NCBI GenBank assembly: GCA_900546345.1
Contig: URCI01000006.1
Location: forward strand, 1-64,000
Origin: an uncultured Prevotella sp.
GTDB lineage: Bacteria; Bacteroidota; Bacteroidia; Bacteroidales; Bacteroidaceae
Length of the DNA: 64,000 nt
Direction: 5' to 3'
A program made the translations under genes and the position numbers. Below the pieces are notes generated by a model. It saw nothing but the letters and a program-made list of their open reading frames with translations, was not told where the DNA came from and did not search any database. Below, piece after piece: positions 9,031 through 18,300 of this stretch (position 1 is its first letter; each line of letters begins with the position of its first letter).

Positions 9031-9201
9031 CTTCATGTCATCTCAGCTTTTTGTGCGGGTCATCTCGCCTTTTTTACACTACCAAAAGGCTGTTTTCATC
9101 ATTTCATGCTCCCATTCTGAGAAAAAGAAGCCGTTTTTACGTTTTCGTCTTCTCTAGATTGCGAGTTCATGATGAAGTGTTTTTGTCCGTAATATTTTAC
9201 A

Positions 9202-9221
9202 TGCCGGACACCCGTCCGGCA
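9202..9221 (-). terminator. Hairpin downstream of the AspT-like transporter
   Basis: TGCCGGA and TCCGGCA pair around a CACCCG loop, 15 bp beyond the transporter stop codon. There is no clear T-run on the minus-strand side, so it may protect the 3' end or act as a weak terminator. Confidence 0.4.
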
Positions 9222-9235
9222 CGCTGGTGAAGGTT

Positions 9236-10900
9236 CTATACAAAGAACATGATGATCATCTGGGCAATGACGACTCGGATGAACATGCCCAGAGGATAGA
9301 CCGAAGCGTAGGAGATGCTTGCCGTGTCGCCCTTGAGCGTATCGTTGGCGTAGCCCAGTGCCATCGGGTTAGCCATGCTGCCACAGAGAATGCCGCAGAT
9401 GGTTCCGAAGTCGTAGCGATGGGCTTTGAGAGCGATGACGCCGATGATGAGGATGGGCACAAGTGTGATGAGGAAGCCAATGCCCACCCAGGCGAGGCCT
9501 TCAGGCTTGATGACTGTCGAGAGGAAGTCCTTGCCGGCATCGAGTCCCAAACAGGCCAGATAGATGCTCAGTCCCAGTTTGCGGAGCATGAGACTGGCCG
9601 AACGTGTCGTATAAGAGATGAGGTGGAGACGGGGACCAAGGGCTCCAACGATGATGCCCATGATGATTGGACCGCCCGCAATGCCCAAGCGGATCGGTGA
9701 CTCCATGCCCGGAAGGCTCAAAGGAATGGAGCCGAGAATCAGACCGAGCACGATACCGAGGAAGATGCTGCCGATGTTCGGCTCCTCCAGCGTCTTGACC
9801 GAGTTGCCGAAGAAATGCTCTGCGTTGTCGAGGTTCTCGTGCTTGCCCACGATAGTGATGCGGTCGCCGTATTCCAGTCGCAGGTCGTCGCTGGCCAGCA
9901 ACTTGATGTCGCCACGAATCACGCGGCTGACGTTGACACCATAAGCCTGCCGCATGTGCAGTGCGCCGAGATGCTTGCCGTTGAGCGATGGACGTGTGAT
10001 GACGCATACACGGCTCTCTACGTTGGCGTCGATGGCGTTCCAGTCGATGTCTTCTTTGTTCCAGTCCAGATCGTTTTCTTTCTTTCCGAAGAGCAGCGTC
10101 ATGGCCTGCTCGTCCTCTTTGTTGGTAACGACGAGCAGTTTGTCATTGACATGCAGTTCTGTTGTCGCTACCGGAACGATGACCTGTTTGCCGCGCCAGA
10201 TGCGTGAGATAATAAACTTCACGTGGGTCATCTGCGCGATCTGCTGGATCGTGCGTCCGATGATGGCCGGGTTGATGGCGGTGAACTGTGCGATATAGGT
10301 GTGGTTGTCGTCGCTGAGCTTCTTTACTTCGAGATCAGTCGGTTTGACAAAGAACTTGCGGATAAGCACCATGGCGATGATCACGCCGACCACGCCGAGC
10401 GGGTAGGTGACAGCTGTGGCCAGTGCCGTGTCGCTGCTGGACAGTCCGGCATGAGCCAGTGCCTGCGTGGCGGCACCGAGGGCAGGCGTGTTGGTCGTGG
10501 CACCACAGAGCAGACCCGTCATCACAGGTATGCTGATGCCTGTCAGCGGAGAGAGCACCAAGGCAAAGATGGTACCCAGAGCAATGACGGCCAGACTCCA
10601 CACGTTGAGCATCATGCCCTCATGGCGCAGCGAGCCAAAGAAGTTAGGACCCACGTGCAGTCCTAAGCAATAGACAAACATCGACAGACCAAAGGTTTCG
10701 GCATAGTCGAGCGTTACCCCGTCGATCGACATGCCGATGTTGCCGGCCACGATACCTGCGAAAAACACGAAGGCGATGCCCAGAGAGATGCCCATGACGC
10801 GTATCTTGCCCAAAGCCAGGCCCACAGCGATGATCACAGAGATGATGACAACGGTCTGTATCGAAGAATGAACAGTAAAGAGGGAAGTAAACCAGTCCAT
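9236..10900 (-). CDS. AspT/YidE-family transporter with two RCK_C domains
   Basis: A 554-aa inner-membrane protein with the layout of the AspT / YidE / YbjL family: an N-terminal half of about five membrane helices (residues 15-180, including GLHVGPNFFGSLR), two consecutive cytoplasmic TrkA-C (RCK_C) domains at roughly 200-285 and 290-370, and a second membrane half (375-554) with GIVLGLILGSIPL and FGTICGILCGSMANP. AspT itself exchanges aspartate for alanine, but most family members have no known substrate, so I do not assign one. The RCK_C domains suggest control by a cytosolic ligand. The pyridoxal kinase gene ends 54 bp upstream on the same strand, so the two may share a transcript. Confidence 0.88.
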   Translation of the reverse strand: MDWFTSLFTVHSSIQTVVIISVIIAVGLALGKIRVMGISLGIAFVFFAGIVAGNIGMSIDGVTLDYAETFGLSMFVYCLGLHVGPNFFGSLRHEGMMLNVWSLAVIALGTIFALVLSPLTGISIPVMTGLLCGATTNTPALGAATQALAHAGLSSSDTALATAVTYPLGVVGVIIAMVLIRKFFVKPTDLEVKKLSDDNHTYIAQFTAINPAIIGRTIQQIAQMTHVKFIISRIWRGKQVIVPVATTELHVNDKLLVVTNKEDEQAMTLLFGKKENDLDWNKEDIDWNAIDANVESRVCVITRPSLNGKHLGALHMRQAYGVNVSRVIRGDIKLLASDDLRLEYGDRITIVGKHENLDNAEHFFGNSVKTLEEPNIGSIFLGIVLGLILGSIPLSLPGMESPIRLGIAGGPIIMGIIVGALGPRLHLISYTTRSASLMLRKLGLSIYLACLGLDAGKDFLSTVIKPEGLAWVGIGFLITLVPILIIGVIALKAHRYDFGTICGILCGSMANPMALGYANDTLKGDTASISYASVYPLGMFIRVVIAQMIIMFFV

Positions 10901-10954
10901 GTTATTTACAACATTGAGTACTTGAAGTCTTCTTGCATTTCACAACAACGGGAA

Positions 10955-11779
10955 CTACTCATCGAGTACGTTGAGGTAGTTCTCCAAGGGTATGCCGCGG
11001 TTCTTGTCGGCATTGTTCTTGTTGAGATCGATGAGACGGTAGACAGCGTCCATGGCGATGCGCGTGGCAAGGCGCAGCGCTTTGCCGTTGAGCAGGTTGC
11101 CGATAAGCACAGCCGAGAAGATGTCGCCCGTACCAGGGAAGTGCACCGGTATCTCGGTGTAAGGCAGCAGGAAATATTCTCCCCGCAGGTCGTTGTATCC
11201 AGCCACGCAGTGCTGTCCCTCTACGGGAATGGAGGTGATGAGCACCGATTTGGCACCTGTGGCGTGCAGCTTGTCGAGCAGCGCATGGGCCTCTTGCTTG
11301 CTGACGCCCTCGGCATGATACTCGCTGCCCGTAAGATAGCAGGCCTCGGTATGGTTGGGGAAGATCAGGTCAGCCACAGCAATCATCTCCAACATGCTCT
11401 GGATAGTGGCCGGTGTCACGCCATTGTATAGTTTTCCTTCGTCGCCCATGATGGGATCTACGAATATCGTCGTGCCGTGGGCAGCCTCTTGCTTGCAGTA
11501 TGCCGAGACGATCTCGGCCTGACGCTCAGAAGCGATGAAGCCTGTGGCGATGGCGTCAAAGCTGAATCCCAGCTCCTTCCAGACGGGGAAGACACCTTGG
11601 ATGTAGTCTGTGGTATCGAGAATGTTGAACTTACCATAGTCCAGCGTGTTGCTTACCAAAGCGGTAGGCAGGTTATAGGTGGGGAGTCCCATATAAGAAA
11701 GGATGGGAAGCATGGCTGCTGTGGCCACCTTGCCGTAGCCTGCCATGTCGTTGATCAGAAGTATCTGTTTCTTGTTCAT
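10955..11779 (-). CDS. pdxY: Pyridoxal/pyridoxamine kinase
   Basis: This enzyme phosphorylates pyridoxal (or pyridoxamine) in B6 salvage in the cytoplasm. The start at 11779 (MNKKQILLINDM) is set by a promoter box immediately upstream and by the family's short N-terminus before the first strand; the frame remains open to 11938 but that segment is hydrophobic and lies beyond the promoter. The 274-aa product is typical of the ribokinase-like PdxY/PdxK family: VDPIMGDEGKLY, IFPNHTEACYLTG, and the anion-hole/catalytic motif GTGDIFSAVLIG near the C-terminus. Whether it prefers pyridoxal or the hydroxymethylpyrimidine-like substrate of ThiD cannot be settled here. Confidence 0.86.
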   Translation of the reverse strand: MNKKQILLINDMAGYGKVATAAMLPILSYMGLPTYNLPTALVSNTLDYGKFNILDTTDYIQGVFPVWKELGFSFDAIATGFIASERQAEIVSAYCKQEAAHGTTIFVDPIMGDEGKLYNGVTPATIQSMLEMIAVADLIFPNHTEACYLTGSEYHAEGVSKQEAHALLDKLHATGAKSVLITSIPVEGQHCVAGYNDLRGEYFLLPYTEIPVHFPGTGDIFSAVLIGNLLNGKALRLATRIAMDAVYRLIDLNKNNADKNRGIPLENYLNVLDE

Positions 11780-11799
11780 ATCATCGATGAAATACAGTG

Positions 11800-11807
11800 C
11801 AAAGGTA
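11800..11807 (-). promoter_or_regulatory. -7 box of the pyridoxal kinase gene
   Basis: The minus strand reads TACCTTTG, which would start transcription around 11793 and leave a leader of about 14 nt. No TTG is found 20 nt upstream. Confidence 0.65.
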
Positions 11808-11979
11808 GTAAAAACTATAAAGATAGGAAAGTAAAAACCGCGAAAAGTTCTGTGATAGCGATAAATGACGGGGCTCGTCGCTTGAAAGCAGGGAAGAGAA
11901 AAAAGAAAAAGGACTTGCGAAGATGTGAGCGTGCACAATGGACACGATGATTAAAATACACAAAAAGAGTGTAAAACGT

Positions 11980-12010
11980 TTTGTGGTCTCAAAGATTAAT
12001 CGTAATTTCG
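11980..12010 (+). promoter_or_regulatory. Near-consensus promoter of manC
   Basis: TTTTG (ending 11983), 19 nt, then TAATTTCG (12003-12010), one base off TAnnTTTG. It predicts initiation near 12017, 26 nt before the manC ATG, and rules against the longer in-frame start at 11938. Confidence 0.5.
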
Positions 12011-12042
12011 TACAAGAATTTAAATCTTATACCCTAAGAAAC

Positions 12043-13134
12043 ATGACGACAAGAAGTGACAACGACTACTGTTTGATATTAGCGGGCGGTAAGGGACAGC
12101 GTTTATGGCCTTACAGCCGTGAGTCTTATCCCAAACAGTTCATTGACTTTTTTGGTACCGGACGCACACAGTTGCAGCAGACTTACGACCGTATGGCTAA
12201 GTTGGTGGCTCCCGGCCATATCTTTGTCAGTACAAACATCGACTACGTCGACCTGGTGCGCAAGCAATTGCCAGAGGTGGCGCGCGACCATATCCTTGCA
12301 GAACCCGTGCAGCGCAATACCGCACCGAGCCTGGCTTGGGCCGCTTATCGCATTGCGCGCGAGGATGCCGAAGCCAATATCGTCACGGTGCCGTCTGATC
12401 AGGCAGTGATGGACGAGGCAGCTTTCGAGCGCAATGTTCACGACGGCTTTGCCTTTGTCTCGGCGCACGAGGGCTTTCTGGTCATGGGCGTGAAACCGAC
12501 ACGGCCGGAACCCGGCTATGGCTATATCCAGTTGGGCGATCCCGTGGAGGAAGGCTTCTACACCGTGAAGTCGTTTACCGAGAAGCCCGAGCGGCAGTTT
12601 GCTCAGGTGTTTATGGACAGCGGTGAGTTTTACTGGAACACAGGTGTGTTCCTCGTCAACGTGAAGACGGCATGGGAAGAACTGACCAAGCAGCTGCCCG
12701 TGGTGCTCAGACAACTCGACAACATCAACTTCTATGCCTCTCCCGAGCAGGAGGAGAGCTATATGTTGGAGCATTTCCCCTCTTATCCCAACCTGAGTAT
12801 CGAGTCGGCCATACTGGAGAAGACCGAGCACGTGCACGTGATGCGCTGCAGCTTTGGCTGGGCCGACCTGGGTACATGGCACAGTATGTATGAGTCACAA
12901 CAGAAGGCCGATGACGACAACGTGGTGGTGGGCAGTGACGTAATGATGGAAAACTGTCATCACAATATCATCAAGTTGCCCAAAGGTCGCTTGGGGGTGA
13001 TCAGTGGCCTGGACGGATTCATTGTGGCCGAGAAGGACAATGTGCTGCTCATCTGCAAGAAAGAAGACTCCTCGGCGCTCATCCGCAAGTATGTCAATGA
13101 GGTGGCACTAAAGAAGGGCGAGAAATATGTGTAG
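12043..13134 (+). CDS. manC: Mannose-1-phosphate guanylyltransferase
   Basis: The enzyme makes GDP-mannose from mannose-1-phosphate and GTP, a cytosolic precursor for mannosylated glycans and GDP-fucose. The 363-aa form from ATG 12043 begins MTTRSDNDYCLILAGG; the signature nucleotide-binding loop GGKGQRLWPYSRESYPKQF follows at once, and VPSDQAVMD, FTEKPERQF and EFYWNTGVFLV are the other family motifs. It has only the transferase and left-handed helix parts (about 360 aa) and no C-terminal phosphomannose isomerase domain. It stands alone with its own promoter and terminator, so it is probably a housekeeping supply rather than part of the 32-51 kb locus. Confidence 0.93.
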   Translation: MTTRSDNDYCLILAGGKGQRLWPYSRESYPKQFIDFFGTGRTQLQQTYDRMAKLVAPGHIFVSTNIDYVDLVRKQLPEVARDHILAEPVQRNTAPSLAWAAYRIAREDAEANIVTVPSDQAVMDEAAFERNVHDGFAFVSAHEGFLVMGVKPTRPEPGYGYIQLGDPVEEGFYTVKSFTEKPERQFAQVFMDSGEFYWNTGVFLVNVKTAWEELTKQLPVVLRQLDNINFYASPEQEESYMLEHFPSYPNLSIESAILEKTEHVHVMRCSFGWADLGTWHSMYESQQKADDDNVVVGSDVMMENCHHNIIKLPKGRLGVISGLDGFIVAEKDNVLLICKKEDSSALIRKYVNEVALKKGEKYV

Positions 13135-13233
13135 TGCCATCAAACCGCCATCATGAAGAAATACCACGATATTGAAGGAACAAAGCCACAATATTGAAGC
13201 TTCAAGATCCAGGCATTGGAGGTATCTATCAAC

Positions 13234-13281
13234 GAAAAGCTCCCCGACCTTTCTCAATGAGAAAAGTCGGGGAGTTTGTTT
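13234..13281. terminator. Bidirectional terminator after manC
   Basis: AAAAG, stem CTCCCCGAC (13239-13247) with GTCGGGGAG (13265-13273), then TTTGTTTT. It stops manC; the A-run on the left could also serve the opposite strand. Confidence 0.88.
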
Positions 13282-13357
13282 TACCATACTTATATGATGG
13301 TTTTCGAGTAGAGTTTTCCTTCCTCCGTGTGCAAGGGTGAGCTTTTTCCCTCCCTCC

Positions 13358-13405
13358 AGGGAGGGCCAGGGAGAGTCTTCCAGGGAGGGCCAGGGAGAGT
13401 CTTCC
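13358..13405. repeat. Two exact 24-bp tandem copies beside the HIT gene
   Basis: The 24-bp unit beginning AGGGAGGGCCAGGGAGAG occurs twice without change (13358-13381, 13382-13405), directly abutting the HIT gene's stop codon. With the preceding CCCTCCCTCC it can form GC-rich hairpins, and it resembles the G-rich palindromic element at 45575-45620. Confidence 0.85.
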
Positions 13406-13804
13406 CTACAGTTTCTTAAACTCAGTGTAGATCTTGTTGGCGATCTCTGCCATCTCTTCGTCGGAGAACTTCACATGTTTGTGGAAGTCCACATCAGCCT
13501 CACTGTTGATAGGCATCAGATGGATGTGGGCGTGATTGACCTCCAGGCCGAGCACCACCTCGGCTACTTTCTTGCAGGGAAAGGCTGCGCGGATGGCGCG
13601 TGCCACCTTTTTGGCGAAGACCTCAAAGTCGGCCAAGTCTTTGTCGTCCATGTCGAAGATATAGTCAATCTCTTTGCGGGGCACCACGAGGGTGTGACCC
13701 TTTACCACCGGGTTGATGTCGAGAAAGGCATAGAACTTGTCATCCTCGGCGCACTTATAGCTGGGAATATCTCCCGCTGCAATCTTACTGAACAATGTAG
13801 CCAT
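13406..13804 (-). CDS. HIT-family nucleotide hydrolase/transferase
   Basis: A 132-aa cytosolic protein of the histidine-triad superfamily (Hint branch). KGHTLVVPRKEIDYIFDM and the C-terminal triad NHAHIHLMPIN (His-x-His-x-His) are diagnostic; the central His of the triad is the nucleophile that attacks nucleoside phosphoramidates or AMP-lysine type substrates. The physiological substrate is not predictable. It lies 113 bp downstream of greA on the same strand and could be cotranscribed with it; no separate promoter box is evident in the gap. Confidence 0.9.
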   Translation of the reverse strand: MATLFSKIAAGDIPSYKCAEDDKFYAFLDINPVVKGHTLVVPRKEIDYIFDMDDKDLADFEVFAKKVARAIRAAFPCKKVAEVVLGLEVNHAHIHLMPINSEADVDFHKHVKFSDEEMAEIANKIYTEFKKL

Positions 13805-13917
13805 AGTCTTGTTCTCCTATCTGTTAATGATGATGATGTTGTTTTGCAAGCCCTCTCCGCTTCACATCCTTCGTTGCTGTGAGGGGCTCTATATATAATA
13901 AGGTGTGGCCTGCGCTG

Positions 13918-14388
13918 TTATTCACCGATCGAGATCTTGTCGATCTGCAGACGGATTGTGCCGCGCGGGATTTTGATCTCAGCCACGTCGCCAACCTTCT
14001 TATTGAGCAGACCCTGTGCGATCGGTGTGTGGATCGAGATCTTGCCCTTCTTCAGGTCGGCCTCGCTCTCGCTGACGATCGTATAGGTCATCTTTTTCTT
14101 TGTGGCGAGATTGGTCATCTCCACCTTCGACATGATCTGTACCTCCTCAGTCGACAGACGGCTGGGGTCCACAATCTTTGCCTGGGCAATGGTGAGCTTG
14201 ATGTTGTTGATCTTCGCCTCCAGGTGAGCCTGTGCTTCCTTAGCTGCGTCATATTCTGAGTTTTCGCTCAGGTCGCCCTTGTCAGCGGCCTCGGCGATGG
14301 CGGCCGATGCCTTTGGGCGCTCTACTGCTTCGAGTTCGTGAAGCTGGGCCACGAGTTTGTCGTAGCCTTCTTGAGACATGTAAGCCAT
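13918..14388 (-). CDS. greA: Transcription elongation factor GreA
   Basis: GreA enters the secondary channel of RNA polymerase and stimulates cleavage of backtracked transcripts. The 156-aa product has the N-terminal coiled coil with the tip acidic residues in AADKGDLSENSEYDAAKEAQ, and a C-terminal FKBP-like domain with ISIHTPIAQGLLNKKVGDVAEI. Length and motifs are standard. The ATG at 14388 is preceded by a leader of about 105 nt that contains an intrinsic terminator (14425-14465), which points to attenuation of this gene. Confidence 0.95.
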   Translation of the reverse strand: MAYMSQEGYDKLVAQLHELEAVERPKASAAIAEAADKGDLSENSEYDAAKEAQAHLEAKINNIKLTIAQAKIVDPSRLSTEEVQIMSKVEMTNLATKKKMTYTIVSESEADLKKGKISIHTPIAQGLLNKKVGDVAEIKIPRGTIRLQIDKISIGE

Positions 14389-14424
14389 AATTGTTTCTGT
14401 TTAATTGTTTCGTTACAAAAGGGC

Positions 14425-14465
14425 AAAAAAGAAAAGAATTCCAACATCGAAGAATGTCGGAATTC
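14425..14465 (-). terminator. Terminator inside the greA leader
   Basis: On the minus strand GAATTCCGACAT pairs with ATGTTGGAATTC (12 bp, one G-U type pair, loop TCTTCG) and is followed at once by TTTTCTTTTTT. It lies downstream of the greA promoter (start about 14494) and 37 nt before the greA ATG, so it should release a short leader RNA of 60-70 nt unless bypassed. Confidence 0.8.
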
Positions 14466-14500
14466 CATCTCTCTGTTTGCTTGTTACCTAATATGTTCTG

Positions 14501-14531
14501 CAAAGTTAGGCATTTATTTCTGAATAGGCAA
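14501..14531 (-). promoter_or_regulatory. greA promoter
   Basis: On the minus strand TTG (14531-14529), exactly 20 nt, then TAACTTTG (14508-14501). This is a full -33/-7 match. Confidence 0.85.
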
Positions 14532-14571
14532 CTTTTTTAATGTTTATTTTGCTTTCAGCCACAACGACATG

Positions 14572-14601
14572 AAAAAGCCACAGAGCGTTGACTCTGTGGC
14601 T
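14572..14601 (-). terminator. Terminator of the outer-membrane barrel gene
   Basis: Minus strand: AGCCACAGAG, loop TCAACG, CTCTGTGGCT, then TTTTT. It is a perfect 10-bp stem located 22 bp beyond the stop at 14624. Confidence 0.92.
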
Positions 14602-14623
14602 TGAAACTTATGTTTATGAATGA

Positions 14624-15202
14624 TTAGAGGCTGAACTTGTAGCCCAGAGTGATCTGGAAGACAGAGTTGCGAGTGTCGTCAAGCCCCTTGACACTGTGCT
14701 TGTTGATCTTGGTCACGCCCCAGTTGTAGCGGCCGTCGAGCACGAAGTTGTTGTACTCATAGCTTAAGCCTACAGGGATAGAGAGATCGAAAGTGTTGAC
14801 ATCCTCAGCATCGTCCTTGTCGACCATGAAACCAGGCTGTACACCTAATTTCACTGCAAGTCCAGGTACAACGTACACGTTGGCCAATACAGGAACATTC
14901 AGATAACTGGGCTTCCAGTCTTTGCCTGACACAGAGAAACCTGCAACATTCACGTCTTTGGCCTTGTAGCCCTGACGAGAGTACATCAGACCTGCACTGA
15001 GAGAGAAGATGTCACTTACCTGATACTCACCTTCCAAACCGCCTGCGAAGTCAACGCGTGCCTTGGCTACATCGCCATAGTTAGTGGTGTTGGCAATGTT
15101 GATACCCACCTTCGGCTGCAGTGTGAAAGAACCAACAGCGTGCTGAGCGAATGCGCCCACGGAAGACAGCATGACAGCTGCCATGAGAAGTAACTTTTTC
15201 AT
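14624..15202 (-). CDS. Small outer-membrane beta-barrel protein
   Basis: 192 aa with a signal peptide (MKKLLLMAAVMLSSVGAFA, then Q) and a mature part made of alternating amphipathic strands (GSFTLQPKVGINIANTTN, FSLSAGLMYSRQGYKAKD, NFVLDGRYNWGVTKI) ending in FQITLGYKFSL, with the terminal aromatic/aliphatic pattern of an outer-membrane barrel. About eight strands fit, as in the PorT/OmpX-like families common in Bacteroidetes. Function is unknown; such proteins are often abundant structural or stress-induced barrels. It has its own terminator. I find no TAnnTTTG box directly upstream. Confidence 0.82.
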   Translation of the reverse strand: MKKLLLMAAVMLSSVGAFAQHAVGSFTLQPKVGINIANTTNYGDVAKARVDFAGGLEGEYQVSDIFSLSAGLMYSRQGYKAKDVNVAGFSVSGKDWKPSYLNVPVLANVYVVPGLAVKLGVQPGFMVDKDDAEDVNTFDLSIPVGLSYEYNNFVLDGRYNWGVTKINKHSVKGLDDTRNSVFQITLGYKFSL

Positions 15203-15309
15203 AATGCCTAAAATTTAGTTTTGTCTTTTATTTGTTGTTATTGTTTTTTCTATGTTTCTAAACTTAACGACGACGAAGTATTGAAAAAGTAACAACGTAG
15301 TAAGTGAAA

Positions 15310-18300
15310 TTAATCTTTTTTTACACAATTACTTAAAAAGTCTGTAGAAATGTATTCGTTTCTTTCTTTGAAGTATTCCATAAGTCGACTAAAGAGCGGA
15401 GACTGCTGTAGCGTGTCGGGATGGCCGGTGAGCAGTAACTGGCGACGGGCGCGCGTGAGGGCTACGTTGAGCTTTCTGTCCACGATACGGCCGTTTTCGT
15501 CGAAACTGTTGGCCGTGAGGAAGTCGAGCTGGTAGCGCTGCTGGATGGTGAACGAATAGATGATGACGTCGCGTTGCGAGCCCTGGTAGCGCTCCACGGT
15601 GTCGATGCTGATGCGCTCCAACAGCGGATCACCGAGTTTCTCAAGCTCTTTGCGGATCATGGCGATCTGGTTGCGGTAGGGCACGATGACGCCGAGCGTG
15701 GTGTCGGCATCGAAGTCCTGACCGTAGAAACGGCGGATGCGCTGCGACAACAGTGCCACGAGACGCGCCTCATAGCTGTTGACTTTGTCCGAGATCTCAG
15801 GTTGCCGGCAGTCGGCAGAGGCGAAGAAGAGACAGCGGTGAGCTTTCAGCAGCTCGTCCAAGCTGTCAAGAGCCGGCGAGAGATAGTTGAGCGATGTCTC
15901 TTGCTGATGCGGTAGTGGCACGGGAGAGATGTTTTCCTCGGTATAGAAAGCCTTGCCGGGAAAGTCTGCAATCTCGGGGTGCATACGGCCCTGGTGGTGG
16001 AGCGTGCCGATGAAGTCGGTGCGTCCGGCGCGCAACTCCTGGCGGATGAGGCGCTCAAAGAGACTGTTCTTACAGCTTGTCAGACCGATGGCTTGCAGCT
16101 CTGGTTCGGTGATGGCCGCGCTCTCATCGTTTTGCTGTACCACGGCGGGCAGTTGCTTATAGTCGCCGATGAGGATAAACTTGTCGATGTCGCACCCGCT
16201 TGTTGCAGCGCCGGTTTTCGCCGTTGCTTTGTTTGCTGCTGCTTCTGTGCCCTGATGGCTGGCTAAGAGACCTATGATGTTGGGTTCCAGGATCTGGGAG
16301 CTCTCGTCGATGATGGCCAGCGTGAAGTGTTTCAGCGCAAAGAGATAGGATCGCGATTGCATCATCGAGGTGGTGCCGACGACAACGTGGGCGCTGAGCA
16401 ACTTGGCGCGCATGTCGCTGAGCCGGGGATGGTCACCGATCTGGTTTTGCAGCAGATAAGGCTGGTACTGAGGATCACAGCTCAGCTCACTGCCAATCCG
16501 CATAAATGGGATGCCAGCCTTGACGAGCATGCCGCAAATCTCGTCGACGGCACGGTTGGTATAGGCCATGAGCAGCAGATCGGCCTGCTGCTCTGAAGGC
16601 GAAGGCGCATGGAGTGCCTCTTCCACCATAAAGCGCAGGGCCATGCTCGTCTTGCCTGTTCCCGGTGGGCCGACGAGCAGAAAGAAGTCTTGCGCCTGCT
16701 TGGCTCGCGTCAACATGGCGTCGACGTCGGGAAGATAGGAGCGGGAAAGCTCCAGGCTCTTGTCGGCCTGAGGCGCACGCTGACCCAAGAGCAGCGCCTT
16801 GCGGTCGGGTGTGGAGGTGATCAGCTCATAGAGTGCTCCGATGGCCGCACTGCCTCCTGCGTCGCTGCTGCCGTGCTCGACACACCACAGGAAAGGCTTG
16901 TCGGCTTTGCGGATGGACTCGCCCTCCCTCAGCGTGCGGCGATAGGGCAGATGATTGAAGATGTCGGCATTCTGCTGTCCGTCGGTCAGCAGGATGGTGA
17001 TGCGGTCGGAATGGATGTCCTCCAAACCACCTTTGAAGAGCAAGGCCTTCCGCACGTCGGGTTCTTCGCCCTCGGGATAGGCATAGAGATAGACCATATC
17101 CCCCCGCCGGAAGTTGGGCAGGAAGTCCTCACCCTGATCAGGTACGGCCAGCGTGATGCGGTCGTAGCCGTTGTAGTCATGGCTTTTCTCTTTGCTGATG
17201 ATCTGAAGTCCCGTATAGATATTACCGGTTTCTTTCTTCTCCGCCAGCGGCATGTTCCACAGCGAGGCCACGCAGTTGCCCGTGCCCTCGACGACGCCAA
17301 CCTTTGAGAGCAGGTTTTCTTTGATGACAAACTGCATCATCCGGCAGAAGTAGGCCTTTTCCAGTGGAGAGAGAAATTGCAGCGGTTGCAGCAGCGCGTT
17401 GAGCTGAGGATAGAGAAAATTGTTGTAGAAGAAGTCACACCGGCCTGCCACGTTGAGGTTGTCGGCCGTCAGCAACGGCAGGTAAGGGGCGAAGCCTTGC
17501 TCAGCAATCCGGAATTCCTGGGCCACGGCTTCGTTGCGGAAGCGGATGGCTTCGTAATAGAGTTTCATCAACCGCGTCACGCTGAGCAGACCACCGGGGA
17601 GCGCATATTTGGAATAGAGCAGGCGGATGTCGGTGCGCGTGGCGTGGAAGTTGTAATAGAGAATGCCGTAGTAGAGCAGCAACTGCACGTAGTGCTTCTC
17701 CACCGCCTTGATGCCATTGCCCGCTGTGTCCGGCCGCTCTATCAGCATGTTGCGTCCTGACTTCTGTTCGACGAGAAGTTCCAGGTCGGTCGTCATCAAG
17801 TCCACGCGTCCTTGTATGCCGAGTTGCTCACAGACAAAGGAAGGCTCCAGGATCGCCCGGTCCATGTTGAAATGACGGCGCAACTCTGCGACGGCCTGCT
17901 GCAGGTTTTGGATCTGCATGGCAGCGTCTTCTTTGAACTTGCGTGCGTCGAAGTCTGTGCATGTGCTGTACTCCAAAGCTTTCTCCCGAAAGTTGTCGCG
18001 CAGTGTCTGAGAAGCGCTGAAGTCGGGATTGTTGATGATGTCGTCGAGCGCACTGCCTGCAAAGTTACCGAGGAGAATCGGCTGGGTGTTGGCCTTGGGT
18101 CTCATGCGGCTGACGAGATAGAGCAGGGGAGAGTGGCCATACTCCATGAAGCAGGAGGCAATCGTACTGATGTCGAGCAGGAAGTCCGGCTCCACGATGA
18201 TGATGCGGGGAAAGATGTCTTTCTCCTCTACCTGGCAGTCCAGCAGGTTGAGATGCATGTTTTCTTTGAGGATAGAAGTCAGGTAGCCCATGTTGGCAAA

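Noticed and set aside
9021..9230. 69-codon plus-strand frame in the gap after the palindrome
   Set aside because: Cys/Phe/Ser-rich, no start signal, starts inside the palindrome; no homologue recognised.
11780..11938. N-terminal extension of the pyridoxal kinase
   Set aside because: It overlaps its own promoter box and adds a hydrophobic stretch not seen in this enzyme family.
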